In this document: positions 9,691 to 19,844 of the stretch, one piece after another
Position numbering within the stretch: position 1 is the stretch's first letter
How the letters are laid out: every line of letters starts with the position of its first letter
Origin: Pseudomonadaceae bacterium
GTDB taxonomy: Bacteria > Pseudomonadota > Gammaproteobacteria > Pseudomonadales > Azotimanducaceae
Length of the DNA: 64,000 bases
NCBI GenBank assembly: GCA_024743175.1
Contig: JANSXA010000003.1
Span: forward strand, 372,001 to 436,000
Direction of reading: 5' to 3'
Translations under genes and position numbers: made by a program
Notes under the pieces: generated by a model
Databases searched by the model: none
What the model was told of the DNA's origin: nothing
Seen by the model: only the letters and a program-made list of their open reading frames with translations

Positions 9691-10095
9691 CTAATTTTCC
9701 ACTGTGTATTGTTGGAGAAAAGTCTCCAGTGACTCTTTCACACCAGTACGTTCCTCAATGATTTTGATAATCTTTCGGTGTGCGTCGTTTGCTTCTACTG
9801 CGATATGGAAGCCATTGATGCGCAGAAAGACATCGACAGCAAAAAAGGAGACGCGCTTGTTCCCATCCACAAACGGGTGGTTCATTAGTAGGGACTCGAA
9901 GAGTGCTGCTGCCATTTCGATGAGGTCCGCGTAGTACCCGGTACGGGGTCGAAACAAGGCGCTCTCCAAAAGCCCCAGATCCCGAACACCAGGCGGTCCG
10001 CCAAACTCCTTCAAGAGCGTGGCATGAATATCCAGCACCTCCTCAAGTGTGAGGAATGCAACGGTACCAGGCGGAGATTGCCCCTCACTTGGCAA
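9691..10095 (-). CDS. Doc/Fic-fold toxin (death-on-curing family)
   Basis: A toxin of the Doc family, whose studied members phosphorylate EF-Tu and so arrest translation. The Fic-like core motif reads [13 protein letters not shown], with the preceding helix [20 protein letters not shown] and [15 protein letters not shown] typical of Doc. I choose the TTG at 10095: GGGAGA lies 5 nt upstream and it overlaps the antitoxin stop by 11 nt, giving translational coupling. A TTG at 10125 would give 10 more residues but a 41-nt overlap. The product has 134 residues, close to phage P1 Doc (126). It lies just inside the island. Confidence 0.9.
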   Translation of the reverse strand: MPSEGQSPPGTVAFLTLEEVLDIHATLLKEFGGPPGVRDLGLLESALFRPRTGYYADLIEMAAALFESLLMNHPFVDGNKRVSFFAVDVFLRINGFHIAVEANDAHRKIIKIIEERTGVKESLETFLQQYTVEN

Positions 10096-10297
10096 GCATT
10101 TCTCCCAACTTGCGATTTTTATCAATCGACTTTGCCAGTGCCGATCTGACTTCCGGGCGGACTCGTCTACGCTGCACGTATTCTGCGATGGCTTCAGTCA
10201 ACACACCGGAGATGCTTTGTTGCGATTCTGCAGCCAGCGCCTTGAGGTCCTCCCACGTATGTTCCTCCACCTGAGAGCTCACTTTTACGATAGCCAT
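10085..10297 (-). CDS. Ribbon-helix-helix antitoxin partner of Doc
   Basis: A 70-residue protein starting MAIVKVSSQVEEHTW. A basic, short beta strand is followed by two helices (EDLKALAAESQQSISGVLTE, then EAIAEYVQRRR), as in CopG/Arc-type ribbon-helix-helix antitoxins. The C-terminal half ([24 protein letters not shown]) would wrap the toxin. It precedes the toxin gene with an 11-nt overlap, the classical antitoxin-first order. The partner is RHH rather than the Phd/YefM type of the P1 Phd-Doc pair. A perfect inverted repeat lies 15 bp upstream of the ATG. Confidence 0.85.
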   Translation of the reverse strand: MAIVKVSSQVEEHTWEDLKALAAESQQSISGVLTEAIAEYVQRRRVRPEVRSALAKSIDKNRKLGEMLAK

Positions 10298-10311
10298 GTC
10301 TTTCCTGAATT

Positions 10312-10329
10312 ATCATGAAACTTCATGAT
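10312..10329. promoter_or_regulatory. Candidate toxin-antitoxin operator (inverted repeat)
   Basis: ATCATGAA-AC-TTCATGAT, a perfect 8-bp inverted repeat with a 2-bp spacer, centred 23 bp upstream of the antitoxin start. RHH antitoxins autoregulate by binding such palindromes; the assignment rests on position and symmetry. Confidence 0.6.
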
Positions 10330-10426
10330 TCTATCATAATGTTGAGTTGATACTCGTGTTGCAGTAATTCTCAACAAGTAAGCCCGCTGAGACACGCAGT
10401 CCTCAGCCTCATAATTCTAAGTTGTT

Positions 10427-10540
10427 GTTGTTACTTGTTGTGAGGTATTGGCAGTTGCTGTCATCACTGCCCTGGGGCTCAAGTACTGTCCTGCGGACAG
10501 TGGTCGCAGCACTGTGGTTGGAGGATAAGTCCTGCCGTCC
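10427..10540 (+). repeat. tRNA-Pro-derived repeat, copy 1
   Basis: About 114 bp, closely similar to the copy at 16252-16371. It keeps pieces of the tRNA-Pro 3' half (TGGGGCTCAAGT, GGTCGCAG, TCCTGCCGTCC). It is interrupted after the anticodon arm by the small hairpin CTGTCCTGCGGACAG (10486-10500) and by a second insertion before the T-arm. The acceptor end is replaced by a different hairpin (GTCCTCGC / GCGAGGAC). It cannot fold as a tRNA. Confidence 0.75.
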
Positions 10541-10593
10541 TCGCTTCGCGAGGACAGGGTCCTTTAAAGCAAGCGAATCTTTTGACCTGAGAA

Positions 10594-10634
10594 GGCATGC
10601 CCACGCGACGATCGTGGTTGCGTGGGCATGCCTG
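10594..10634. terminator. Perfect 14-bp inverted repeat after katG
   Basis: AGGCATGCCCACGC, a 13-nt loop and GCGTGGGCATGCCT, lying 8 bp beyond the katG stop. The position suits a katG terminator, although no long T-run follows in the katG direction; a small transposable repeat is an alternative. Confidence 0.55.
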
Positions 10635-10641
10635 TTTCAAG

Positions 10642-12822
<2,181 letters not shown>

Positions 12823-12947
12823 TTATTTTAAATTCCATGTCCGCAGCGGTGGCCATACAGCCTCACGCGTATTTAACTACCCAGCAGCTTTTGCCACATT
12901 TTTTAGCAGGAACCTTGCCGCTACACAGTCGCGACTTCCACTTAGTG

Positions 12948-13424
12948 TCATGCGGTCTGCAACATGGCACGTAACATCCAGGCAGTTTTTTCGTGAATGC
13001 GCATGCGATCCGAGATCAAAGCGATGGATGACTCGTCATTCCCTGCCTGTGCTTTCTTCAGCGCCTCACGACAGGAACGTACAACCTGTTCGTGAGATGC
13101 CGTCAGTATCTTGATCATATCCCGGGCGGGCGGCACACCATCGACTTCCTCAATGCTGCTCAATTCGGCGAACTGCTTGTAGGTTCCAGGTGCGATTACA
13201 CCCAGTGTGCGAATTCGCTCGGCGATGTCGTCAACGGCAATTGCAAGCTCTGTGTAGTGCTCTTCGAACAACAGATGCAATTCGCGGAACTGGGGGCCGG
13301 TGACATTCCAATGAAAATTATGCGTTTGCAGCTACAGCGTATAGCTGTCCGCCAGAAGATGTTTGAGTCCTTGTGCGATTTCGGCGCGGTGCTCGGAGTC
13401 AATGCCAATGTCGATGCTTTCCAT
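12948..13424 (-). pseudogene. dps: dps-like ferritin gene interrupted by an in-frame amber codon
   Basis: Reading from ATG 13424 (with ACGAGG upstream) gives MESIDIGIDSEHRAEIAQGL and LLADSYTL, then TAG at 13332-13334. The same frame continues with [20 protein letters not shown] and [20 protein letters not shown] to a normal Dps C-terminus. Dps homologues have Tyr at the stop position ([14 protein letters not shown]), so one base change made TAT or TAC into TAG. The total would be 158 codons, normal for Dps. The ferroxidase residues (HNFHW, and DDIAER with EEHY) lie after the stop. Restart at the TTG near 13280 would miss the first ferroxidase His. A sequencing error or amber suppression are the alternatives. 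Confidence 0.85.
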
Positions 13425-13623
13425 TTCAGACCTCGTTAAAACTTCAGGACTTATACCCTAGTGCAGAACGAATCATTTATAAAATAGATTGTTTCAATGA
13501 CATCGATTTATAAAATCTAACATCCGCCGCGCTTCCTTATCGATCAGACGAGATGGGGATATTGAACTTGATTTGGACAAAAGTAGCCTGATCTGGGGAG
13601 GCTACTTCTGCATTAGCCCGGCC

Positions 13624-13671
13624 TTATTTTTTTGGATGCAGAACAACCGGCAGGTCTGTATAGCCGCGCAC
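13624..13671 (-). pseudogene. C-terminal 15-codon tail of a second CYP153 gene
   Basis: On the minus strand the bases encode VRGYTDLPVVLHPKK and a stop. That is nearly identical to the end of the intact CYP153 gene at 36.5 kb (VRGYTDLPVILHPKK). The match breaks off about 6 bp before the start of the IS91-associated 191-bp repeat, so the rest of this P450 copy was removed at the element boundary. Confidence 0.8.
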
Positions 13672-13676
13672 CTGTC

Positions 13677-13867
13677 AAGGATAGGAAATATAAACGCTGT
13701 TTTGAAGGTGATATGAAAGTATCACTGTTATTCGATATTCGTTGGAAAAGAGACCGGCTAGATTCTGTGGCCATAGGCGTACGCAAAGGGTGGTGCTTCG
13801 CCGATACTGGGTGGGCGTTTGTCCTGCATGCGTGAATTTGAAGCCGAGAAGACCTGTGCAGTGTCTA
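13677..13867 (+). repeat. IS91-associated terminal repeat, copy 1
   Basis: A 191-bp segment repeated with high identity at 32855-33045. In this copy it ends exactly at the stop codon of the IS91-type transposase remnant, so it is the non-coding end of that element beyond the transposase gene. IS91-family elements have dissimilar ends and move by rolling-circle replication; which end this is cannot be decided here. Confidence 0.75.
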
Positions 13868-14900
13868 TGCGCTGCGGTTTGTGTGTCGAGCTGAGCCCGT
13901 TAAGGAAGTGCGCCCAGTCGTCTGCGCCGGTGGCGCGCGCGACTGGCGGATGTGGGAGAGGATCTTGTCGATGATAGCAGGGTCGGTAATGTCGGCAATG
14001 ACCCGCAATGTTCCTCCACACAGTGGGCATACGGTCACATCGAACTCGAAGGCACGTTTGAGTCGCTGCGCCCAGGTCAGTCGGTTTGGATCACGCAGTT
14101 CCGGTTGACTTGGACCGGACGGCTGATTTGAGGCAGGAGGTTTGTGGTTGCGCTTTTTTGGTGATTTGCCGGGTACGAGCCAGGCCCTCAATTTGCCGCG
14201 TATCGTAGTTTGCCCTCATCAGTGACCAATAGACGTTCCAGGGCAAGGGGCGGGCGCGCCACATAACGGCACAGTCGTTCGAGCTTTTTGCGCTGATGGA
14301 CCTGGCAGCTAACGGCTGCATTCAGCGAGAAGCCGTCGCGGGCGACGGTGAACGGTTTGACGCTGCCGGCGGGTGTAGCGCTCACCGGATTGCGTAGCGT
14401 CAGTACTCTGCTGCCTGTATTGGGCCCGAGAATGACCCGATATTGTAGCGAAGCGGCGCCGAACTGATCCAGCGTGTCTTCGATCTGCAGATCGAGATAG
14501 GGTTGTTCTGCTTCTTGCGCAAGCAGTCCGTCCCGGGTCAGTTGGCGGGTGATGCGGCGGATGATGTGATTGAGCAGGGTTGTGAGTTCACTTTGTGAAG
14601 GTGCTGTCACGGCATGGAAGCGTGGCTTGCCATGGCTGAGGGTATATATCCTATCCGGGATGAGCATGTGCAGGTGCACGTTGAGGTTCAGGGCAGAACC
14701 AAAGCGTTGTATGAAGGTGATGGCGCCGCTACGGGCGCCGCTGCTGCGGGTTAATCCTGCTTTTCTGATCAGGTGGGTTTCGATGGCGCGCAGCACGATC
14801 TTAAGCGTGCGCGTTAGGGCTTGCGGGTGTGTGCTGTAGAGTAGGCGCAGGGGCAATATTGGGCAAGACGGCAGCTTGGTGTCGTGGGTTGTTAATCTTC
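13865..14900 (-). pseudogene. IS91-family (Y2) transposase, decayed
   Basis: The minus strand carries pieces of an IS91 transposase in two frames. Codons from about 14880 down to 14188 give LPLRLLYSTHPQALTRTL, then SGARSGAITFIQRFGSALNL, NVHLHMLIPDRIY and VARPPLALERL, ending at LRYAAN-stop. A second frame from about 14110 to 13865 gives WAQRLKRAFEFDVTVCPLCG and GTLRVIADITDPAIIDKILS, the family C-terminus with its CPLCGG zinc pair. The stretch that normally joins them is missing and the N-terminal third is absent, so the gene is inactive by internal deletion, frameshift and 5' loss. Confidence 0.85.
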
Positions 14901-15266
14901 GCCGATTCTGCCCGGAAGTGATGTCGGCAAGATGAGCGATCAAGTGTGCGTGATTGAATCGCCCAACCCAAAATACCTCAGTACGCCTGGTATACGGGAC
15001 TGAGGTCGTCGGATTTACTCGTTCCGAACTGGTCGGACATAGGTAGACAGATGATGGCTTCCGGCTCGGTGCCAACGTGGTTGCCAAATAAATCCTACGC
15101 CGTTTGCGGCGGAAACCACCGACCGAGCAAATCCTAAATAAAAACAATGAGTTATGATTGTGCCAGCGTCTCGCATCTACCTCTAACCTGTGGTTATCAA
15201 CACATAGTGTGCATATATAAACACGATGTGTGTTAATAATCGTACATATTGTGTATGATTTTGTGC
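14901..15266. other. Non-coding interval between the IS91 remnant and the winged-helix gene
   Basis: I see no gene here. The left part may be worn IS91 sequence. The right part, before the divergent winged-helix gene, is AT-rich with alternating TGTGTGCATATATAAACACG-like sequence at about 15207-15245, a plausible promoter or operator zone. Confidence 0.4.
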
Positions 15267-15623
15267 ATGAATCAACAACTCGAAGCAATATTTGGAAACA
15301 AATCAGCAGCGCAGACGTTGATGTTTCTGCAGAACTATGGCGAAGGGCATGTGAATCGAATTGCGCGCACGTTTGCGGTTTCGCCGACAGCGATCAAACG
15401 ACAGCTTTTACGATTTGAAAGCGGTGGGCTCTTGGTGAGCCGAGTCGTTGGGAAATCCAGGGTATTCACATGGAACCCGCGCAGTTCTGCGGCAAAAAAT
15501 CTACGTGTGTTTCTCGAGGCAGAATTAGAGAAACTACCAAAGGAAATCCAGCAGCAATTCTTCAGACAAAGGCAGCGTCCGCGCAGAACTGGCAAACCAC
15601 TGGAGGGTACTGTTGGAAGTTAA
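15267..15623 (+). CDS. Winged-helix DNA-binding protein, partner of the nucleotidyltransferase gene
   Basis: A 118-residue protein starting MNQQLEAIFGNKSAAQTLMF. It has a winged helix-turn-helix at about residues 8-75: FLQNYGEGHVNRIARTFAVS, then PTAIKRQLLRFESGGLLVSR, with the wing RVVGKSRVFTWNPRS. A basic tail follows (FFRQRQRPRRTG). No ribosome-binding site is evident before the ATG at 15267; an in-frame ATG at 15255 is possible. It overlaps the next gene by 11 nt. In similar gene pairs the HTH protein represses the operon and may neutralise the enzyme; here that is inferred from layout only. Confidence 0.75.
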   Translation: MNQQLEAIFGNKSAAQTLMFLQNYGEGHVNRIARTFAVSPTAIKRQLLRFESGGLLVSRVVGKSRVFTWNPRSSAAKNLRVFLEAELEKLPKEIQQQFFRQRQRPRRTGKPLEGTVGS

Positions 15624-16161
15624 TGCGGACACGACGGATTTAGAGTTGGCTGTGTTGGTTAGCCAAACGCTTGAAGAAGCAGGTATAACTGCTACGCTGG
15701 TTGGCGGTGCAGCGGTAAGCATACATTCAGACAACGAATACAAGTCAATGGACTTGGATTTTGTCACAGCTGCAATGCGAGATAGTCTCGTTGCTGCACT
15801 CGCGCCACTGGGGTTTAATCTCTCCCAAGACAAACGCCACTTTTGTCACCCGAACACTAGCTATCACGTTGAGTTTCCGCCATCACCGTTGGAGTTTGGT
15901 AATCGAACGTTACAACACGATGAAATCCCAAGGCTGCAAACGGTGTGGGGTCCATTGCGTGTCATTACTCCGACACTTTGCGTAATGGATCGATTGGCAG
16001 CGTTTTGGCATTGGAACGATAGACAGTCTTGGGACCAGGCTGTGATGGTAGCTCGCCATTCTGGGATAGATTTCGATGATTTGGTGGCATTCGCACATGA
16101 AGAGGGTGCGAACCCCACCGATATTGAAAAGCTGCGGGTTGCTGCGCAAAGGTCAAGCTAG
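15613..16161 (+). CDS. Nucleotidyltransferase-fold protein
   Basis: A 182-residue protein. The N-terminal half fits the minimal polymerase-beta nucleotidyltransferase fold: a helix (LAVLVSQTLEEAGITATL), the motif LVGGAAVSIHS, then YKSMDLDFV, supplying the GG and the D-x-D metal pair (Asp53, Asp55). A helical C-terminal half follows with LCVMDRLAAFWHWNDRQSWD. The start is TTG at 15613, supported by a GGAGGG ribosome-binding site 5 nt upstream and an 11-nt overlap with the winged-helix gene. Related HTH-NTase pairs include toxin-antitoxin and abortive-infection modules; which of these applies is not decidable from sequence alone. Confidence 0.75.
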   Translation: MEVNADTTDLELAVLVSQTLEEAGITATLVGGAAVSIHSDNEYKSMDLDFVTAAMRDSLVAALAPLGFNLSQDKRHFCHPNTSYHVEFPPSPLEFGNRTLQHDEIPRLQTVWGPLRVITPTLCVMDRLAAFWHWNDRQSWDQAVMVARHSGIDFDDLVAFAHEEGANPTDIEKLRVAAQRSS

Positions 16162-16251
16162 CTAATTCGTGTTGCAATTCCTGTTGCAATAACGCACAAC
16201 AATTGAGCCTTCTGGAAGCCGCGCTCTGGGGCCCGGATTTCCTGTGTCTCT

Positions 16252-16371
16252 GTTGCTACTTGTTGTGAGGCGTTGGCAGTTGTTGTTTTCACTGCCCTGG
16301 GGGTCAAGTACTGTCCTGCGGACAGGGGTCGCAGCAACGTGGTTGGCAGTTAAATCCTGCCGTCCCGACCA
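16252..16371 (+). repeat. tRNA-Pro-derived repeat, copy 2
   Basis: This copy keeps more of tRNA-Pro than copy 1: TGGGGGTCAAGT, GGTCGCAG and a complete 3' end AAATCCTGCCGTCCCGACCA. The hairpin CTGTCCTGCGGACAG (16311-16325) is inserted after the anticodon arm and CAACGTGGTTGGCA before the T-arm. Another 40 bp beyond the CCA also resemble the sequence following the real tRNA. It marks the right edge of the island as a decayed, att-like copy. Confidence 0.8.
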
Positions 16372-16377
16372 ATAAAA

Positions 16378-16515
16378 TCAGGTGCTTTCCTGGCACACAG
16401 GTAACAGTTTAGGAGCAAAGGGGTTGTTACCCACTGGCTCCACCCGGTTGTGCTGTTGATCAAAGAATCCTAAATCATATTCCATGAACGATACCAGCCA
16501 TATGGTGCGGTCATG
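16378..16515 (-). pseudogene. C-terminal tail of an integrase-core (IS481-like) transposase
   Basis: Encodes HDRTIWLVSFMEYDLGFFDQ, then NRVEPVGNNPFAPKLLPVCQ, ending EST-stop. This is the characteristic tail of rve-type transposases (IWLVSFM.YDLGFFD, NPF.PKVLPM). Nothing upstream encodes the catalytic core. The 40 bp just after tRNA-Pro at 9.6 kb (VLSMCPGST in the same orientation) look like the last part of the same tail. Confidence 0.6.
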
Positions 16516-16574
16516 CAATGGGTATTCTGGTGGGTCAACTCCAGTTGGTCCTGTCCCAACATTCTCAGGGTCCA

Positions 16575-16682
16575 CTAATCTTCATCGGGATTGTCATTTC
16601 GTCCTTTCTGTTTCGATGCAATGAAAATAACAAGTACCGAAATGATAACTGCAACGACTCCACCAACGACTGCATTCTCCAT
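16575..16682 (-). CDS. Small single-span membrane protein (35 aa)
   Basis: ATG at 16682 gives MENAVVGGVVAVIISVLVIF, then IASKQKGRNDNPDED. It has one Gly/Val/Ile-rich membrane helix (residues 4-22), a basic stop-transfer (KQKGR) and an acidic tail. Positive charges after the helix suggest an outside N-terminus. Purines (AAAGAAG) lie just upstream, a weak ribosome-binding site. It precedes no obvious partner. The amphipathic order is unlikely by chance, but expression is unproven. Confidence 0.45.
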   Translation of the reverse strand: MENAVVGGVVAVIISVLVIFIASKQKGRNDNPDED

Positions 16683-16782
16683 ATCTTCTTTATACCTCGT
16701 TTCGTTTGCGTATTGATTTGAGCGGCTTGTGCATCTAACAGCGGATGAGCATTCACTTAAACCCCGCTAACGATGTAGAGTC

Positions 16783-17490
16783 TCAGCGCCTGCTCTTAAG
16801 TTCGTCGCGAATGACAGCTAATGCTTCATTCGTTAGCTGCAAGATTTCTTCTGAATCCAACAGGTCATAACGAAGGTTGGTGCGAATGATGCTCATGGCC
16901 ACGTAGAGCTCGCGAGGATCTTCTTCGACTAACTGCGCATCAAAGGTCAGTTTGTTTCCTTCTAGCGGTTTGACGTATCGGGTAATCACAGGGAAAGTGT
17001 GCCCTCGCAACATGTTCCTAATTTCACTGATTCTTGTAATCGAAAGGTGCTTTTGCCAAACGCGACCTAGTTTTTCCCTCAGTGCGGTGGACTCAATCAG
17101 ACGCATGTTACCGGTGTCTTTCAGTTCCTCAAAAGTAACAAAACTCACGGGAAAGCTGCCAGTAAGGGAGGAGCTCTGAAGAGCAGCGAACAGGCCTAGA
17201 TAATCAACTTTTTCTCTCTGGCTTTTCGCAAGTATCGTCAGACCAGACTCTAATCTGATAAGCGACTCTTTGAGCCTCACAATGCTCTTATCGATGGCTT
17301 CAGTGCTGACCGATAAGTCATCCTCTAAACGTTCCAGATACTGCAATTCAAGCTCGCGATCTTCCCGGTCATTTTGCCAATCGTTTACCTGCAAACTCAG
17401 GAAAAAGCCGAAAACCAGAATCATGAACTCGAGAATCAGCAGCGCGTAATTCCGATTGTTAACGTGATCTTTGACTCTTGAAAATATCAT
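16783..17490 (-). CDS. DUF6090-like single-span protein with periplasmic coiled coil
   Basis: A 235-residue protein of unknown function. A short basic N-terminus (RVKDHVNNRNYA) is followed by one membrane helix (about residues 16-36, LLILEFMILVFGFFLSLQV) and NDWQNDREDRELELQYLERL, the conserved post-membrane motif of DUF6090-type proteins. A long helical region with heptad character occupies about 45-95 and further helices run to the C-terminus. It is probably anchored in the inner membrane with the bulk outside. It is followed in the same direction by nothing close; upstream 43 bp away lies the DUF2306 gene on the same strand. Confidence 0.75.
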   Translation of the reverse strand: MIFSRVKDHVNNRNYALLILEFMILVFGFFLSLQVNDWQNDREDRELELQYLERLEDDLSVSTEAIDKSIVRLKESLIRLESGLTILAKSQREKVDYLGLFAALQSSSLTGSFPVSFVTFEELKDTGNMRLIESTALREKLGRVWQKHLSITRISEIRNMLRGHTFPVITRYVKPLEGNKLTFDAQLVEEDPRELYVAMSIIRTNLRYDLLDSEEILQLTNEALAVIRDELKSRR

Positions 17491-17533
17491 TCGAGCGCTC
17501 TGTTGTTATCGTCCGCCTATTCTAACAGGCCTA

Positions 17534-18376
17534 TCATAGCGCGGCTTGAACTCTAGGCATCCACATCATGGTGCTGGCAGCATAAACACCAAAGAGTGTG
17601 AGCAAAGCCATCAGCGATACGGTGATTGAAGCGACAAAAGATGTCCAGTTCGCTCGATGCTTCTCGGCCCAGAATACTAACTGTGCAATTGCCATGGGCA
17701 GTAGATAGGAAGCGAATGAAATGGCTATGTCAGCTGGTCCGTCGATCTGTCTGCTGTTGCCAAATGGACCCTGGTGAATCATGTACCAGGACATCAAATA
17801 CAAGCGAAAGCTCCATACGCCGTTGATTAGAATAAAAGCATGGACCGCATACCGCCTATGAAGGTCAAAGTTGCGGTTTACCGCTGTTCGCCAGGCAAGA
17901 TAAACGAAAACTGGAATCAAAATACCATTTAGCGTGACCCCGAGGGCGCCCAGGTCACTTAAACGGCTGCCAATAGCCCAGGTCATGTAGAGACCGCTGA
18001 TGGCCCCGAAAAAACCAACTGCCAGTAAGAGTCGGCCGTTCCAGCGGTGAAACACTGGGAATCGCTGGCGAACCATGGGTACGAATTGAAACGTGGCGCT
18101 CAGGCTAATCAGCATCACTGGAATCACGTGAAGCAGGAGCACCGCGTTGTTGATGGTTTCACCGTTTTTGTATCCCCTGATCATGTGTGTGAACTGGGAT
18201 TCGTCTATCTGCCCACTCAGCCACGGCAGGGTGAATTGAGCGAAGATATAGAGCGCGAACAGCCACTGGCCAAGAAAAATAACGCTGATCCAGGAATTGA
18301 TGGCGCCTGATAGCCAGGCCTGAGAAATCGAATGGATTGATGGCAGCTTTGGGTGGGAAATCGACAATTCGCTCAT
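17534..18376 (-). CDS. DUF2306 membrane protein
   Basis: A 280-residue inner-membrane protein with about seven hydrophobic segments. It has the DUF2306 pattern: a loop with HVIPVMLISLSATFQFVP, then FHRWNGRLLLAVGFFGAISG, and LHRRYAVHAFILINGVWSFR. Its His residues resemble those of membrane-bound redox or haem proteins, but the family's role is not established. It is divergently oriented from an AraC-type regulator 185 bp away, which may control it. Together with the DUF6090-like gene it could form a two-gene leftward unit. Confidence 0.8.
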   Translation of the reverse strand: MSELSISHPKLPSIHSISQAWLSGAINSWISVIFLGQWLFALYIFAQFTLPWLSGQIDESQFTHMIRGYKNGETINNAVLLLHVIPVMLISLSATFQFVPMVRQRFPVFHRWNGRLLLAVGFFGAISGLYMTWAIGSRLSDLGALGVTLNGILIPVFVYLAWRTAVNRNFDLHRRYAVHAFILINGVWSFRLYLMSWYMIHQGPFGNSRQIDGPADIAISFASYLLPMAIAQLVFWAEKHRANWTSFVASITVSLMALLTLFGVYAASTMMWMPRVQAAL

Positions 18377-18561
18377 AACGCATCACTTCAATATTGGACA
18401 AGAGCGGTCATTTTTGGGTTTTAGATGCCCAAGAACTCTGCAATTTCCGATTTTGAGCATAAGAATTCGTGAAAAACGTCGATCTTGTATGAGATTCACG
18501 CGCCTCAAGTAGCTCGCGTCGTTTTTTCAGTGGGTTTCTTATCTATGGTAGTGTTTCTGCC

Positions 18562-19617
18562 ATGTCTGCAAACACCGTTCATCTTGTGTTGCTTGTCACT
18601 TCCCTCACAAGCATCGGTGCCCTGACCGCCCTCAGGCCGATTCGTCTCGAACATATACTCTTTGCAGTTTTGGCGGGCTCTTTGCTGCTGCTCTCGATTG
18701 CGCAGTTGTTACCGGCATCATTTGCGGTGGAGCAGCAGTTCGTCGCTTTAGGCACTTTTGCCACCTGCAACGTGTTTTGGCTATTGACCCGCGCTCTGTT
18801 CAGGAAGGGTAACAACGTCCTGAACGCTTCCCACTATCTATTGGCGGGTTCAATTGCGCTCTTGATTCTATTCAGTCGCAGCATCGACCTACTGGTAACG
18901 CTCGGATGGATCGAACAAAGCACTCTGATTTGGTTAAAACGCTCTCTCGTGGAGATTCTCCAGCTGCTTTCCTCGGGCATTCTCCTTTTGTCTTTTTGGG
19001 AGATAATTCGCAGTTATGCATCAAGCAGTAAAGGTTTGCGTAGGCAAAAATTGATTCTTGCCGGTTCAATGCTGATAGCGGTTCTCAGCACGCGTGTTAT
19101 TGCTCCGGCGATTCCAGTTGAACCTGAAACCGGCAAGCTCATCTTCTTGTGGGTAAGGAGCATGGCTGCGTCGTTGATGCTTGTCTCCACTTTTCTGGTG
19201 CTGTGGTTTCAATTCAAGGACCGAAAGGCGCTTGAGTCAAACCGGGCATTAGACGATCTCAATGATGAAGATGCGGATCTGGCAGAAGCCGTGAAGCACC
19301 TCATGACAGAAGACAGGCTGTTCCTGAAAGCCGAATTGAAAATGATGGATATTGCCAATGCCCTTGGCGTCCCGGAGCACAAAGTGAGTAGGGCACTTCG
19401 AGAAAAAAACCAATCCGGCAACTTCAATCAATTTGTGAATGGCTTCCGCATAGAATTTGCAAAGCACCTGTTAATTGAAGAGAAGAGTAAGGATTGGACG
19501 ATTCTGGTTGTGAGTATGGAATCTGGATTTGCTTCCCTCGCGACCTTCAATCGCGTTTTCAAATCGCTGGAAGGATGCACGCCGAAGCAATATCGCCAGA
19601 GATCAAGCACGTGGTAA
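18562..19617 (+). CDS. AraC-family regulator with membrane-spanning N-terminus
   Basis: A 351-residue regulator. Residues of about 5-215 contain six or seven hydrophobic helices, so the protein sits in the inner membrane. The C-terminal 100 residues form the AraC/XylS double helix-turn-helix (MMDIANALGVPEHKVSRALR, then ESGFASLATFNRVFKSLEGC, TPKQYRQ). Such membrane AraC proteins usually sense an envelope or extracellular cue. It is divergent from the DUF2306 gene and probably regulates it. The ATG lies shortly after AGTGTTTCTGCC with no strong ribosome-binding site. Confidence 0.88.
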   Translation: MSANTVHLVLLVTSLTSIGALTALRPIRLEHILFAVLAGSLLLLSIAQLLPASFAVEQQFVALGTFATCNVFWLLTRALFRKGNNVLNASHYLLAGSIALLILFSRSIDLLVTLGWIEQSTLIWLKRSLVEILQLLSSGILLLSFWEIIRSYASSSKGLRRQKLILAGSMLIAVLSTRVIAPAIPVEPETGKLIFLWVRSMAASLMLVSTFLVLWFQFKDRKALESNRALDDLNDEDADLAEAVKHLMTEDRLFLKAELKMMDIANALGVPEHKVSRALREKNQSGNFNQFVNGFRIEFAKHLLIEEKSKDWTILVVSMESGFASLATFNRVFKSLEGCTPKQYRQRSSTW

Positions 19618-19844
19618 ACAGTATCGATGACCGAGATAAACTTGAGGCTTACAAGGCACGATTGCTTGCGTCGTTGGCCTCACACTCGGGCAAGAACATG
19701 TGGGGGAGTGAGCAACCGGAAGTCCCCGAAAACAGAATGCAGGAGCCGTATTACGCCTTGGGGAATTGGATTTTGGGCAACTTTGTTTCCAAGGAGCGCC
19801 TAAAACACATACTCAGCGAGTATCGAAAAATTCTGCTCTTCTAA
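19611..19844 (+). CDS. Hypothetical protein overlapping the end of the AraC gene
   Basis: A possible 77-residue helical protein starting at GTG 19611, overlapping the AraC gene's last 7 nt; an ATG at 19575 would extend it by 12 residues inside that gene. Composition is protein-like (IDDRDKLEAYKARLLASLAS, then EPYYALGNWILGNFVSKERL, KHILSEYRKILLF). No family recognised and no clear ribosome-binding site. It directly precedes an IS481-type remnant, so it may be a remnant itself. Confidence 0.4.
   Translation: MVNSIDDRDKLEAYKARLLASLASHSGKNMWGSEQPEVPENRMQEPYYALGNWILGNFVSKERLKHILSEYRKILLF

Noticed and set aside
13581-13607. AAGTAGCC / GGCTACTT hairpin as a terminator
   Set aside because: Short 8-bp stem with an 11-nt loop and no T-run; position next to the CYP153 tail gives no clear role.
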